From assembly GCA_051294375.1 (NCBI GenBank), contig CM119264.1, forward strand, positions 9,360,764 to 9,424,763: DNA of 64,000 nucleotides, written 5' to 3'. Shown here piece after piece: positions 23,959 to 37,246 of this stretch. The stretch is from Paraspadella gotoi. Taxonomy: Eukaryota > Chaetognatha. Under the pieces are notes generated by a model, which was not told the origin of the DNA, made no database searches, and saw nothing but the letters and a program-made list of their open reading frames with translations. Position numbers and translations under genes: made by a program. The stretch's first letter is position 1. Each line of letters starts with the position of its first letter.

Positions 23959-24187
23959 ATGCCTGATGAAGCGGTTTTCTTTCGCAAGCCTCAGTTTCAT
24001 GCTGTAGTGAAAATTTCTTGGTTTCACCCTGCCAATAGAATCGGATGCTCTTTGAGTAAACTTGTGACTGTAAGATCTTGGGTTAAATCTCAACCCGGTA
24101 ACGGTAGCGTTAGTTCCTCAGTAAGCCCCTTGGGAGCGAGACAAACCCCTCTGGTTGGTTCCAAGACGAGTACCCGTTCCGTTGCAG
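23959..24187 (+). CDS. Candidate first coding exon of a two-exon gene, unknown product
   Basis: Starts at ATG 23959 and is open for 76 codons plus one base to a donor CAG|GTATCA (exon end 24187). The composition is balanced and not repeat-driven (for example MPDEAVFFRKPQFHAVVKIS). The phase-1 exit matches the exon starting at 24288 across a 100-base intron. Read through without splicing, the frame stops at about 24235. The ATG context is mediocre, so the true start may be upstream. I do not recognise the product. A competing minus-strand exon (23949-24001) has good splice sites but is only 53 bases. This could be transposon-derived. Confidence 0.4.
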
Positions 24188-24287
24188 GTATCATAAATAT
24201 GCGAATTAGATTCAGACATTTATCCCTACTCCGGTAAACACTGTCTTTGTTTTTATACTTCTAATAAAATTCCGGAATTGATTATAG

Positions 24288-24445
24288 TTAGGGTTGGAAC
24301 GAAAGGTCTGCGAGCAAATTCCCTCTCAGAAGGTCAAGTACTTCCTTGGGTCAAAGCCAGAGGTCGTTGGCGATTATGGGCGTCTGAGGTTTTCGGCGCG
24401 GACGAGTTCGTGTCAAGTGATTCGGTCAGAGAAGAGACAAAGTAG
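24288..24445 (+). CDS. Candidate terminal exon joined to 23959-24187
   Basis: The acceptor ends in GATTATAG at 24287 with T-rich sequence and a CTAAT branch-like motif upstream. Entered in phase 1, as the preceding exon requires, it stays open for 51 codons to TAG at 24443-24445. Composition is protein-like (for example EGQVLPWVKARGRWRLWASE). The joined frame would be 128 residues. Another + frame over 24294-24542 is also open, so frame choice rests on the splice-phase match. No domain is recognised and no polyadenylation signal is obvious. Confidence 0.4.
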
Positions 24446-24717
24446 ACAGTTTGGAAAAATGAGAGAAAGAGGAAGAGGATTGGCGGTTGGAAGTCGAAAA
24501 GGCAGAGGCGACTTCTTTCGGCAGAGAAATGAACGAAGATGATTAGGTCGTGAATTGACAGGGTAACGCGTTGTTGTTGTCGCCGTTGTCGTCCCCGTTG
24601 TCTTCTTCGAAGATGTCATCAATGCGAATTGAAGTTGTCCCTTAATTTCCTACCATAAAAGCGTCGTGAGGGCAATTAAAGGAAGAAATCCAACTCTTTC
24701 TTTTACTTCGTTTTGTC

Positions 24718-24792
<75 letters not shown>

Positions 24793-24800
24793 TTTTTTCT
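24718..24800. repeat. (TTTC)n microsatellite
   Basis: About 20 TTTC units followed by degenerate T-rich copies. Confidence 0.95.
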
Positions 24801-24856
24801 TTCTTTCTATCTTTCTTTCTTTTTTTCCTTTTTTCTCTCCGTTTTTATATCTAAAA

Positions 24857-24885
24857 TCTCTCTCTCTCTCTCTCTCTCTCTTCTC

Positions 24886-24929
<44 letters not shown>

Positions 24930-24942
24930 TTCTTTTCCTTGC
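24857..24942. repeat. (CT)n microsatellite
   Basis: CT repeat with a few TCC interruptions. Confidence 0.95.
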
Positions 24943-25119
24943 TTATCGTCTTTTGAAAATTTCATGCAGGAGACACCCCAGCTTCTATCGCGGCTCCTTG
25001 GGAATATAAATATTAAAATCAAGGTCTCCTCCAAAAAAATTTTTTACCCCGACTAAATTTATGAGAATTTTTTTTTTATTTCCCTAAAAAATCTGCTCTC
25101 TTTTGAGTAATTACCGTGC

Positions 25120-25160
25120 GAGAGAGGGGAAAGGGGGAGAGAGAAAGAGAGAGGAGAGAA

Positions 25161-25224
<64 letters not shown>

Positions 25225-25226
25225 TG
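25120..25226. repeat. (GA)n microsatellite
   Basis: GA repeat with GGA interruptions. Confidence 0.95.
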
Positions 25227-26711
<1,485 letters not shown>

Positions 26712-26799
26712 ACTTTATCATAACATCCTGGAGAGGCTAATCTCGAGTTTCGCTGAGATTTAATGCGTTTCGTAAATTTCTCTAGAGAATCTTAGGGAC

Positions 26800-26905
26800 G
26801 GCGAGTCGGCTTCGGCGCCCCGTTGCAGCGCTAGACCGCGGCGCCCCTGTTGCAGGGCTCAACCGCTTCGCCCCGTTGCAGCGCTCGGCCCCGATGCCCC
26901 GCGCC
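26800..26905. repeat. GC-rich ~27-bp tandem repeat, 3-4 copies
   Basis: A degenerate unit containing GCCCCGTTGCAGCGCT recurs three times with a shorter fourth copy. It sits in an isolated GC-rich island that is open in short frames on both strands, but no splice-bounded exon is convincing. Confidence 0.7.
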
Positions 26906-27849
26906 TCGAACGCAAGGCGAATTAGTGGTCGTTTCGCAATGCAGAGTCTGTTTTACGAGGTGAGGCGGCGATTCGGGGTTCATATTATTCACATCATGAA
27001 ACACACACAATTTGAATACAGCCATTTTGGGAGATTTAAAGCAGTTACGTGCGAGACCTGAGGCTGCCGTATATCTTCCTCTCGATCTCTGGCTCTCTCT
27101 CTAGTTTTTAAGGAAAAAGTATTATAATCAGCCCAAATTATTATTCATTCTAAGTTTTTTATGTATTTCAACTCAATAAAAAATATAATTATTCACACGG
27201 TTGTTTGTTTGAAAATTATTAGAAAAAAAAAATAATCTCGCCAAGCTGAAATGATCGATGCGAGTGTCAGACGGAAGGAAGAAAAAAAAATCAGGGTTCA
27301 TTAAAATTTCTCCCCGAGGAATCGTTGGTGCTCGTTGGAGCAGTTTTATGAGACGTATTACGTATTCAGTGGCTCGAAATAGTTACTATATTACCATTAG
27401 CGTATGATAGTAGAAGTAAAAAGAGCACAGTTTTCTTTTTTTAACTCTTATCAATATCTTCTTTTTAGAATCTAGTAGTTTTAATAAAAAGAAAAAGAAA
27501 TTAGATAATTCTATTCGAAAATTGCTCCCGTCGCTCGATCCATTGTTTGCCGACGATAGAGACGTAATTGTTTCAATTGTTTCTCCGATTGGTTTTTTTT
27601 TTTTTTTTTTATTCCTTCCTCTTTTTATTAATTTTCCAGTCGCGGCGAAGAATGTTTTTCTTTCCTCGTCTCGCTTCTCTTCTTTCCTTTCCTCCGATTC
27701 CTCCTTTTTCCTTCCTTTTCTCCTCGCCTCTCTGGGCGCGGATGATTTCTCAATATCTTTCGCTCTCCCTTTCCTCTTGTTTTCTTAATTCTCTGTTTGC
27801 CTCTTACTTTCCTTTTACTTTGGGCAAAATATACTCAAGACCCAATCTA

Positions 27850-27905
<56 letters not shown>

Positions 27906-28313
27906 CTGCTCTTCTCTCCATTTTTTTCATTATTTTCGTTTAGGATTTAATCCCTCCTATTCTCCGAGCATTTGATTGTATTTAAAGACATGATTAACTA
28001 GTTAATTTATCATCAATTTATTAATGATAAATATCACGCGAACTTAAAAGTTTTAGTCATGTGTTTTAAACCAAAAATATTAAAGCCGTCTCGCTTGGTA
28101 TATGTATTAGTTACTGACTTACTTACTTACTTGTTTTACTCGGTTTAGAAGTTAATATGATTTTTATTGTAATCTCACTTTTTCTCTTACTCACAGACTA
28201 AATTCTTTTTCTATTCTTTTGCAATTTTCTTCTCCGTCTTATTCATTTCTCCTTCCTCTTCTCCCGCTATCTTTCCCTCTGGCTGTCTGAAAGCCTTTCC
28301 CTTTGCCAGGCTG

Positions 28314-28315
<2 letters not shown>
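26906..28315. other. Spacer with a (CT)n tract at 27851-27903; no supported gene
   Basis: AT-rich and pyrimidine-rich sequence, with a short (TTAC)n run near 28115-28130. No exon-like signals. Confidence 0.6.

Positions 28316-28399
<84 letters not shown>
28316..28399. repeat. Pure (CT)n microsatellite
   Basis: About 84 bases of uninterrupted CT. Confidence 0.95.
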
Positions 28400-28402
<3 letters not shown>

Positions 28403-30179
28403 GGTCGACTTGGATTCCAGTCAAGCAGTAACATGTGAAAAAAAGTGAAGAATTAAAAACGAAAAATGACAAAAATAGATCGTGAAAAAGTTTTACGATG
28501 AAAAATCATAAAAAGGACAAGATTATGATACAAAAACGAAATTAAAGCTGAAACAGAAATAAAAACAGAAGAACCAGTCGAATTCAAACACAAGACTGGA
28601 GATAAAGAAAAGAGAAAAAGTCAATTTGAAATAAAAAAAAAAGGTATGAAAGAAGTACTGAATAAAATAAAAAAGGCAGTATAAATAATACAAAAGCGAC
28701 TCCAAGAGTACAGAATTTTATTAATCATCCCTCCTTCCTTTTTATTTTTAAATTTAAATCTTCATTTCATATTCGTGAGTGATTTTTCGTTGTTCCTTCT
28801 GTCCTGACGAGATCAAAATAGGATTTGTCAATATGATGCTCACTGCTCAAGCCTCATGGTACGTTTTTTTTTTTCTCGTCAAAACGGGCGGCGCGGACTG
28901 ACGCACGGACGGACATGAGCAAACACTGAAATGAATATCAAAATGAGTCGAGTTCCGCTTTGGAAGGGATTTGCATTTTTTAAACGGTGATTGTTTTGAC
29001 GTCGTTCATCCGGTTAAAGCCTAGCGGGGAAGGAACGGGAACGAAGTAGTGAAATTGTAGTGAGCATTCTTCAGAAACTAACAATTGTTTTATAATATAT
29101 TTATATTCTGCTCAGTCATCCCAATGTGAACTACGTGCACTAGATAGAGTTCATCGAGAGCTTTGACTAAATAACTAAAAATGACTTTCACGAATGCTAA
29201 AAATAGAGCAGACGACAGAGATGTCACGATCCTTCGCGGGTACATTTATCTCTGCCATCTTCCATATCACCTTTTGCCAAAACCATTAGAGAGAGGTTCG
29301 ACGCATTGACCCTTTCTTCATTGTTGTGGCGAAAGACATTAACTTGCTTAACCCTTCCTCCCTTGCTGCATCATCCATTCGTTGGCATCGGGCCGCATCA
29401 TCCGTTGGCATAATCCATCTGTCTGTCTCGTCTTTTTTCTTATCGAATTACTGAAATATTAATTAATCAACATATTTCCTAATATTATAACCCCATTATT
29501 GCGTTTCATCGAACTGTATGCCATTCCATGCCCCTCCCCAGTTCCTCCCCATCCTTCCCCAGTCTACCCATCCCCATTGATCCCTCGCCCGACTGCAATT
29601 CCGCCTCTCCTACTTCCGGTCTCCATTCTGCCTCCCCCCCCAAAAAAAAAGTCTGGGGAGTTGAACCGTGAAAAGGAACCCCGGTGGGTTAATTGCTTCA
29701 TTACGCCATCCTACGTCCTCCTTTCACCCCTCCGCCCTGCCACCCTTACCACCCACACCACTCCCCCCCCTTCGAACTCCATCTCCCGCGCCAACGATAA
29801 AAGTCTTTCCCGCTTCGTGACAACAACAAAACAAGCGGGTTCTCTTTTCGCTCGGCGGACTCGACACTTTCTGTAAACAATGTTGCGGATTCGTGATTCC
29901 GGCAGAGAGTTTGTTGGAAAACAGGGAATGTTGTTCCGACAACCGCGAAAACTCGATGGAAAAAAAAATTGAGACAATATTTAATTCTGGGGAAGAGAAG
30001 TCGGCATGGGATTTTATTTTATTTTATGTCATTCCATTTTATATCATTAAAGTTTTTCCCTTTATCAAAGAGTAAATATAACTAATTTACGAGCTAATTC
30101 ACATCTCCCATTGATACATTTTAGACTTACACTGATACAGTAAATTCCTGCCTCCAGTCGGATCGTCACTATTACTCAC
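28400..30179. other. Spacer; only weak exon-like signals
   Basis: Includes a GGCGCGGACTGACGCACGGA motif near 28890 resembling decayed transposon tails. A minus-strand interval at about 29750-29870 follows GTTTACAG and ends at GTAAGG, but two of its frames are open and neither is distinctive. Confidence 0.45.
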
Positions 30180-30330
30180 AGCTTCACCACATTTTCGTCT
30201 CTTTAATGTTTTAAACGCCAACTCAACTTGATCGGATCTGCCCAAGCTCCCCGCACCCCGCGTCATTATGACAGCACTTAAACGCCAGCGAAACTGCATC
30301 TCACGCTTTGCCTCACCAACTCCCCCCCAT
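30180..30330 (-). CDS. Candidate internal exon, unknown product
   Basis: On the minus strand a T-rich tract and GCTGACAG give an acceptor before 30330, and GCT|GTGAGT gives a strong donor after 30180. The 151 bases hold exactly one base plus 50 open codons (phase 2 in, phase 0 out). Residues are protein-like (for example QVELAFKTLKRRKCGEA). Without splicing the frame runs on to a stop at about 30099. No family is recognised and no partner exon of matching phase was found nearby. Confidence 0.3.
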
Positions 30331-32944
30331 CTGTCAGCATCCGAAAAAACTCGAGCGGTTTTTATCACGTCTCGAAACCCTCGACCCTCGCCCCCTTTTT
30401 ATTCCCCGATGAAGAAAACTCTTGGTTGTCGAAAGTCGGTGGATAAAGGATTCCAATGACGTCAGATGGTTCTTCGTCCGATATTATTATATAATATGAT
30501 TCGCCGATGGGAATTCCCGCCCTCTTTTTTTTTTCTTCCGTTTCGCGCTCTAACGCTATCGACAAGGAACACCCGAAGCGGACGCACCCTTACCCCACAA
30601 TTCGGACACTAAAATCCGTTTTCGTTATTAGACTACCGATCGAATTTCCTTCACTTACAAACCCGAGTTCTATAGCTCTATTAAATAAGCTGCTTTGCTT
30701 CGTTCCTTAATAGTTTCACCACCTCACATCTGAATGCCTCTTAATATTTTCACAGTTTTACACATATTAAACGCTGTAGTCGGAAACCCTTTCGCCGTTT
30801 AGACTGACCGGAACTGACTATCTCGTCAAATGTTGCATTTCTAATTTCTAAACAGCAACACCTTCGCCAAACCAGAAACCCTAAACCGAGACACCCTTGC
30901 CTCGCCACGGCACACGGACACACCCAACGTTCGCACTCCCGTCGCTTTCAAAAACGCATTAACCCGAATCCACTTCGGGCGCCAAATCGTCCAACTGAAA
31001 GAAAACAAGAAAATAAGAAACTCGATTTTCCCCGCGAATCTCGTATCGAAGTCTTCCCCCGATTCCATTTCCTTTTTTTTTATTCCATTTCCTTTTTTTT
31101 ATCGAGCGCTACTGACGACAGACTCATCCTTGGGTACACTTTGTCTATAATCTAAAGCAAGCTTTATCCATCGATATCTAAGTGAGGAGGCCTTGCCATG
31201 TCTTTCATCTCCGTACTATGAGATTTTCTTGAACGTTTTCCGCTACCCCTTTCGAAAAAAAACAACTACGACAAAGACAATCAACTTTTTCTGATTCGGT
31301 CGGTCTGTCGGTCTCGACCAGTACCAAACGAAAATGCGATTTAGATCGGTTCTTCCAAGGCCGAGCGCCGCGTAAAAAGATTCTCGCGCCGAAAAGAAAC
31401 ATAACGTGAGCGGAGAAGAAGGTCGGGCGAAGGACGTTTCTTTTTTTCTTTTTGTTCCGGGTCGTTTTGAGGCGCTGGGGGCGAGACAGTTTTGTCTTCA
31501 TTCAGGTCTTACTGATGCTAGCTCAGTTTCATTCTTGAATCGAGGCCGTATTTGTAAATAAATCAGTCCTAAAGTTGACGTGGAGTTTATCATACGTTCC
31601 ATCTTCCATTCGTCTCAGTGAATAGATAGATTTGTTTCTCTCTCTCTCTCTCTCTGAGGCTTAACAGAATTTACGTAACGTACATTTACGTTTAATGATT
31701 AACGTACATGACGCATGAGGAATTAAATGTAATTTGAAACGTCATCGTTCAGAAGTAGCGCGCTGAGGAAAATCCTTTGTCTGGTTATCTGGCAAAAAAA
31801 AAACTTCTGCGTGATCCGTCTGTGAAATATTATGTTTGTGAGGTTCACGTGACCGCACGAAACCCTGACCCGAATTCCTGAATCCATTTCGAAATCTGGG
31901 ATGGAAGATTTGAGCGGAACATTCTAGATTGACTCACGCAGAGAGAGAAAGATAGAGATCGGAGGAGATAAAAGGATCAAAAAAAGAAAATAGAACGAAA
32001 AGACTCAAAAGATTTAGAAAGAAGAAATAAATAGAAAGAAAGTTAGGAAGATGAAAGATGACCCGAGCTTTCAGAAAAGATTTCCATTTTTACATTGTAA
32101 TTAGAAAGTGACAACAACTGATTAACATGTACGTTGTTCCAAGGAACTTAATTGGAGCGATCTTTGCCTGAGAATTTGGAAGCCAGGGTTTGAAAACCGG
32201 AACCCATTGAGGCTGTTCGCGTTTTGGTGATGAGTTTTAGATATTAGACGAATAAAATGAGAAAAAGCATCGGATCATCGCCATTAATCCTCCTCATAGA
32301 CGCGCGGGCATCCCTACCATTTCGAGTCGGACGCAATTAAATTAGCCAACGACGCTCATGACTGGGCAGACGACGATGACGACGATGACGACAACGACGG
32401 CTACGTCAACGACGACTATGAAAAGGACGCCGACGAACACATATCCGTCCATTTGCTCTTCCTCCCCAAAGTCGGACCCATAATGAGGGTCCAATTTTTC
32501 TCGACCTCTGACCCTTAAAGCTTTTTGCACCCTTAACCCTTTTTTTATTTCTGTGAGAGCCAGATTTCTTTTTATCAGCTCACGAAAAGCTTTATTTGGG
32601 CGCGGAGTCGAACGAAGCTTTCGACGATGCCTTATTCAAGGTTGTTTACGATTCAGCATCGAAAAAGCATTTGGTGCTCATTGAAGGAGAATGAGTTACT
32701 GCGATGATAACTGTCCAGTTTATTTGAGTTGAGTAAACAGGTCTAAGCTTTAATAAACAGAAAAAATTGGAAACATAACAGTTTGTATTTAAGTACATTT
32801 CCGACTTGTAGGTCGCTCTCACATTTTCATTAAATATAACGAACGTTTTTCTCAGCTGAGAGCAACAGATGTTTTATCTTATGTCTGGTAGCGAGATAAA
32901 CATTTCATTTATCGCAGGAATGATTCTTTCTGAAAGCTTTTTCT
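30331..32944. other. Spacer; a few weak exon-like signals
   Basis: A strong minus-strand acceptor (TTGTTTTCTTTCAG, next base 30994) is followed by a short acidic frame (LDDLAPEVDS) that lacks a good donor. A 98-codon ATG-started minus frame spans 31205-31501 with a weak start context. An ACG tract lies at about 32368-32436. Confidence 0.4.
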
Positions 32945-32947
32945 TCT

Positions 32948-33000
<53 letters not shown>
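32945..33000. repeat. (CT)n microsatellite
   Basis: CT repeat. Confidence 0.95.
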
Positions 33001-33004
<4 letters not shown>

Positions 33005-35641
33005 TCTGTCTTTCTATTGCCTTTCACTTACTCCCACCACCACTTTCTTATTTCTTTATTTTTCAATCCGTTGTTTGATGAAATTGATACAAACAATATA
33101 AAAATTATCCATTCATTCAATAAATGAGATATCTTGCCCCTGACTTTGGACAGGCTTGGATGTTATAATGACTCCATGTTTATTTCGTTTTATTTATTTT
33201 TTCTCTTTTTATTTTCGATTAAATCGCCCGATGCCCGACGGCCCTCCGCCTGATTTTGCCGACCCAAATGGCGACGACATGGACGCTCGTCGGGCAAATC
33301 CCTCGGGGTGGGCTCCGGGCTGTTTTGCGCTAATGGTCCCTCGCTTTTTGTTTAAACGTCGAGGATCTCTCCAGGTTTGTCGGTCTTGGACGGACGACGA
33401 CGACGAAAGCGACGACCGAGGAGGAAAATGCAGATACAAACAACTCAAACTCACAAAGAAAAATGATATAAATATTACGTAATACGTATAACTATGTACA
33501 AATTTTGATGACAATGATGTACAACTGGAATGCGATAACCGAGACAATGAACGATTAAGGGAACCTTTATCGACAACAAGAACTAAAAATCAATATAGAA
33601 ACAACGACAACGGGAGACGAGCGCTTGGACAACAACAAAATGCCCCCCCCCAAGGTTTTTCTCGTTGTCGTTTTCCCAAATAAAAAATATGGATTCGCGA
33701 ATGTCAAAGGTCACGTGGGTCGATTCCGGACGTTCACCCCATATTTCTCATATCGAGAGCGACCCCATCTCCTTTTCGACTGAAAGCGAGGACAAGAGAA
33801 ATAAGTGTCTTGCGAGAGAAGAGAGAGAAGAGAGACTGAGAAGAGAGAGAGAGGGGAGGAGAGAAACGATTCATTTTGAAAGACGATCTCGGACATCTAT
33901 CGGTCATTTGCTACGGGGCGTTTCTCTCAACCATTATTGCGCCGACTGTAAAATTGTCAATTAGGCACAAAAAGAAAAGGAAAAGCCAATTTTCTCTTTC
34001 GTTCGTGACCATCGTCGTCGTCTTCGTCGTCGTCTTCGTCGTTGTCTTCGTCGTCGTCGTTCTGTTCGTTGCCGTCGTCTGCTTCATCTTCGTCATCCTA
34101 TTTGCTATTTTAGTTTTTTATTTCAGATTCCGTCTGGAGAAAGACCAGTAAATAAGAAAACAGTTTGACCCTAAAATACTTATATACTAGTTGAATTTTG
34201 ATATAAACCAATGTTATTTACATCAACGTGTATGTCGAAAATTGTGTTGTGAATATTCGAATAGAAAAACTGAGCTCAATGTTGATATGTTTTTTGTTTA
34301 ATTGCTGGTCATTTTTTCGCGCCATTATCGTCGCTGTCGTGTTCTTTGTGAGGGTCGTAGTTGTCGTCGTCGTCGTCGTCGTCGTCGTCTTTCTGCTGAT
34401 CAGCAACTCTGCTGTCAACCGTCTTCATTGTTTTGTTTTCGCATCTGTTGTCGTCGATTTCCTCTTCATTCTTGATCGCTCGTTTCGCCTTTTGTTTTTT
34501 CCTTTTGTTTTAACTTTTTCTCGCTTTTCCGCTTGGCGGCGCTTTCAAAACGTTTGCTTTTTCCCTCCATTTCCGAGGCCATAGTTCTGGAAAAAAAAAT
34601 CGGATGAAGGAAAAAAGGAAAAAAAATTATCGGCCTCACTTTTTCTCTTTTCATAATATTTTTAGAATCAAGAAGCACATGCTCAAGAGTTATTTTTTAT
34701 TTCAAACCTGAACTATATAGCATATATATCATTTGTTTTGCATATAGATTAATATTTGGTAATAATTGTATTATTTTTTTGAATTCCTTTCGTTTCATTT
34801 AGAGACGAAATAATAACATTTTAATGGTAGATAACAACGGCAATGTTCAATTAAAAGACTTAATTTTCTCCGTCCTCGATCATTGACGCTTTTATAATAT
34901 GTAAAAAACATGAAATTAAAAATATTAAGTATGAAAACTGACAAACTGGTTTGAGTTACTTCCTTGCAACAAGAAAAAAAAGAAAAGATTGGCTTCTTTT
35001 ACATATAAATCGAAAGTTTGACTTCTGTGAAGAAGGAAAAAAATGTAAATAAAAAAAAATTGTTTTATTGACAGCTGAAAATTTAGTAGTGAAGAAAAAA
35101 GAATTTTGAAAGCTTTTTACCGTATGCAAATACGTTCAGATACGTATGGAATTTTGTTCAGACTACAGACTACTCAACAAAACTGCAATTAGCCATTGCT
35201 GCAGCAATTTCCTTTGGCACATTTACTAAATTTTAAAAAAGACATCGCTATTTCGGTTCTCTTGACTTTTTTCGACGTTTTAACGAACTTTCTTCGTTGA
35301 CACTTACATTTTCTAATATTTTACAATTATTATAGGACGAGATTCTTTTTAATAATTCTCTCAATAACGTAGTTGTTCGAAAGTGAATATTGTTTATTTT
35401 TATATTTTAATTTTGTTATTAAAATGCAAAAATTTTGTCGAAATAAGGTTTTTCAAAGTTTCTTTTAAGTTATGACTGCGCTGTCTAACTAGAAAAAAAG
35501 AGAGGGAAAATTTCGCCTGATTTTTCAAGCATAAGCTGATGGAAGAACTGAAATTGATACGTCTATAGATGACGAAAAAATTTACTTTAAGTTTTATTTT
35601 AAAATAGAGGTATTTTACCAATTGGATAAAGTGACAGGTGT
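33001..35641. other. Spacer with CGT tracts; no supported gene
   Basis: CGT/GAC-type tracts lie at about 33392-33415, 34012-34076 and 34346-34391. The last two give valine-rich frames that imitate membrane segments. An ATG-started + frame with good Kozak context at 33689 crosses a GA repeat. It is weak and not called. Confidence 0.45.
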
Positions 35642-35680
35642 GAGGAGAGAGAGAGAGAGGAGGAGAGAGAAGAGAAGAGA

Positions 35681-35741
<61 letters not shown>

Positions 35742-35986
35742 CCCGAGACCCTAATGCTCAGAATCTCTGAATCGCAATGAAATATATTCACGAATTTCCG
35801 TCACAAAAGCCTCAGTGATTCCGAGGTCCACCGGGAAAGTCACATCTTTTTGCCATGTGGGAGAGAGAGAGAGAGAGAGGACGAAGAGAGCAGAGCGAGA
35901 GAAGAGAGAGAAAGAGTTGAGTCCACCACTCCAGGCCATGAGAGAGAGAGAGAGAGAGAGAAGAGAGAGAGAGAAGGAGAGAGAGA

Positions 35987-36022
<36 letters not shown>

Positions 36023-36070
36023 TTGAGTCCACCACTCAGAGGCCATGAAGAGCAGAGAGAGAGAGAAGAG

Positions 36071-36131
<61 letters not shown>
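35642..36131. repeat. Compound GA array with an embedded 25-bp unit
   Basis: GA tracts (35642-35740 and 35862-36131) enclose two copies of a unit containing TTGAGTCCACCACTC (about 35916-35940 and 36021-36047), each ending in GGCCATG. The alternation of simple tract and short unique unit parallels the CT / 68-bp array at 2836-3420. Confidence 0.85.
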
Positions 36132-36760
36132 CGTCGTTGCGAGCAGAGGTTTCCGGGTGCGGAAAGAAGGAGAATGCAATTTGACATGAGGAAAGCGATC
36201 CAGGGCGGGAGAAACGAAAGGACAGTGAAATTGGCGGAATTTTGAGAAGGAGGACAAATAGGACAATCTGAAAAAAGAATAAAACTAATTTTATAGAATT
36301 GGAGTTTAAGTTGTAATCTCGTTCAAATATTAAAAAAATGACATTAAAATTACATTAACAGGCGTTGAATCTAAATAATTTTTGTAACTGGCGGTCGAAA
36401 GGAATGGCTGGTGACGATATCTGTGTTTTAAGGCCCCTATGCCTAGTCAAATAGGATAATTCGATTTGATTGAAACGCTTAGAAATATTTTATGTAGTAT
36501 GACTATATTGAGGTTAAGTCACAGTTACTGTTTCTTTTACGGTTTTCTTTCTTTCTTTTCTTTCTTTTCGATTTTTCTTCTTTTCATTTTTTGCCCCCAT
36601 GTATTTTCTCATGTTTCTTTCCCTTCCCGTCCTTCTCTAGTAAATCTGCCAAGTTCGATAAACGCCGCTCGTCACGTCGTCACCCTCGTTTTTGTTTCTG
36701 TTTCCATGACAACCATTTTTCCTCTCGGTTTTGTTTATGTCTTGGTTTCTCCGTTACCAG
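36132..36760. other. Spacer ending in a polypyrimidine tract
   Basis: AT-rich sequence that becomes pyrimidine-rich before the acceptor at 36759-36760. No gene is called. Confidence 0.5.
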
Positions 36761-36900
36761 GGGAATAGGGAAGGGCGGGCTATAGTCGCGCTCGGCTGCC
36801 AAGAAAATACAACCCGACGTCAAAATGCCTTCGGTGCCAGAGTCAAATCAACATCAACAACGCCATTTTTCCTTGTCGCCAGAGAAACTCACCCCAGCAA
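36761..36900 (+). CDS. Weak candidate exon before a CT tract
   Basis: A pyrimidine-rich run ending GTTTCTCCGTTACCAG gives a good acceptor before 36761. One frame is open from there through the CT repeat. The coding-like part (GNREGRAIVALGCQENTTRR) precedes the repeat. No clear donor lies before the repeat, so the 3' limit given here is only the start of the CT tract. A + frame starting at ATG 36825 with adequate Kozak context is an alternative. Confidence 0.25.
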
Positions 36901-36904
36901 CTCT

Positions 36905-36975
<71 letters not shown>

Positions 36976-36986
36976 CTCTCTCTTTC
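36901..36986. repeat. (CT)n microsatellite
   Basis: CT repeat with a T-run near its end. A second CT tract is at 37102-37128. Confidence 0.95.
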
Positions 36987-37152
36987 TCTCACTAACTCAT
37001 TCGCTCTTTCTCTCCATCGTTTTCTTTCTCCTTTGTTTTTCTTTGTTTTTTCAAGTCTTGGCAATATTGGCCAAGCAAATTTACCCCATAGTCTTCTTCC
37101 ACCTCTCTCTCTCTCTCTCTCTCTCTTTAACTCGCTCCTTTTCGTTTCACAG

Positions 37153-37246
37153 ACATGGCGCCATGCCAGGAGCCAACCCGGATACTTGGGCTCCTGCGTT
37201 TAGCCACTTAGCCGTTGAAGCTGAAAGCTTGAAAAGTTTTCGCTAA
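37153..37246 (+). CDS. Candidate terminal exon, unknown product
   Basis: A long CT/T tract ending CTTTTCGTTTCACAG gives a very strong acceptor at 37151-37152. The following 94 bases are open in one frame (phase 2 entry) for 30 codons to TAA at 37244-37246, with protein-like composition (for example GANPDTWAPAFSHLAVEAES). The same frame is open through the CT tract back to 36761, so the two candidates could be one exon, two exons, or chance. No domain is recognised. Confidence 0.35.

Noticed and set aside
23949-24001. 53-base minus-strand exon with acceptor and GTAAGT donor
   Set aside because: It overlaps the longer and better supported + strand frame at 23959-24187. It is too short to judge alone.
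24040-24110. tRNA-like T-arm (GGGTT...AACCC)
   Set aside because: It has no A box or cloverleaf, and the B-box match is poor.
31205-31501. 98-codon ATG-started minus ORF
   Set aside because: The start context is weak, there are no splice signals and no recognisable domain, and it overlaps GGTCGGTCTGTCGG-type repeat sequence.
33689-33964. + ORF with good Kozak context
   Set aside because: Its middle is a GA microsatellite and neither end shows splice or polyadenylation support.
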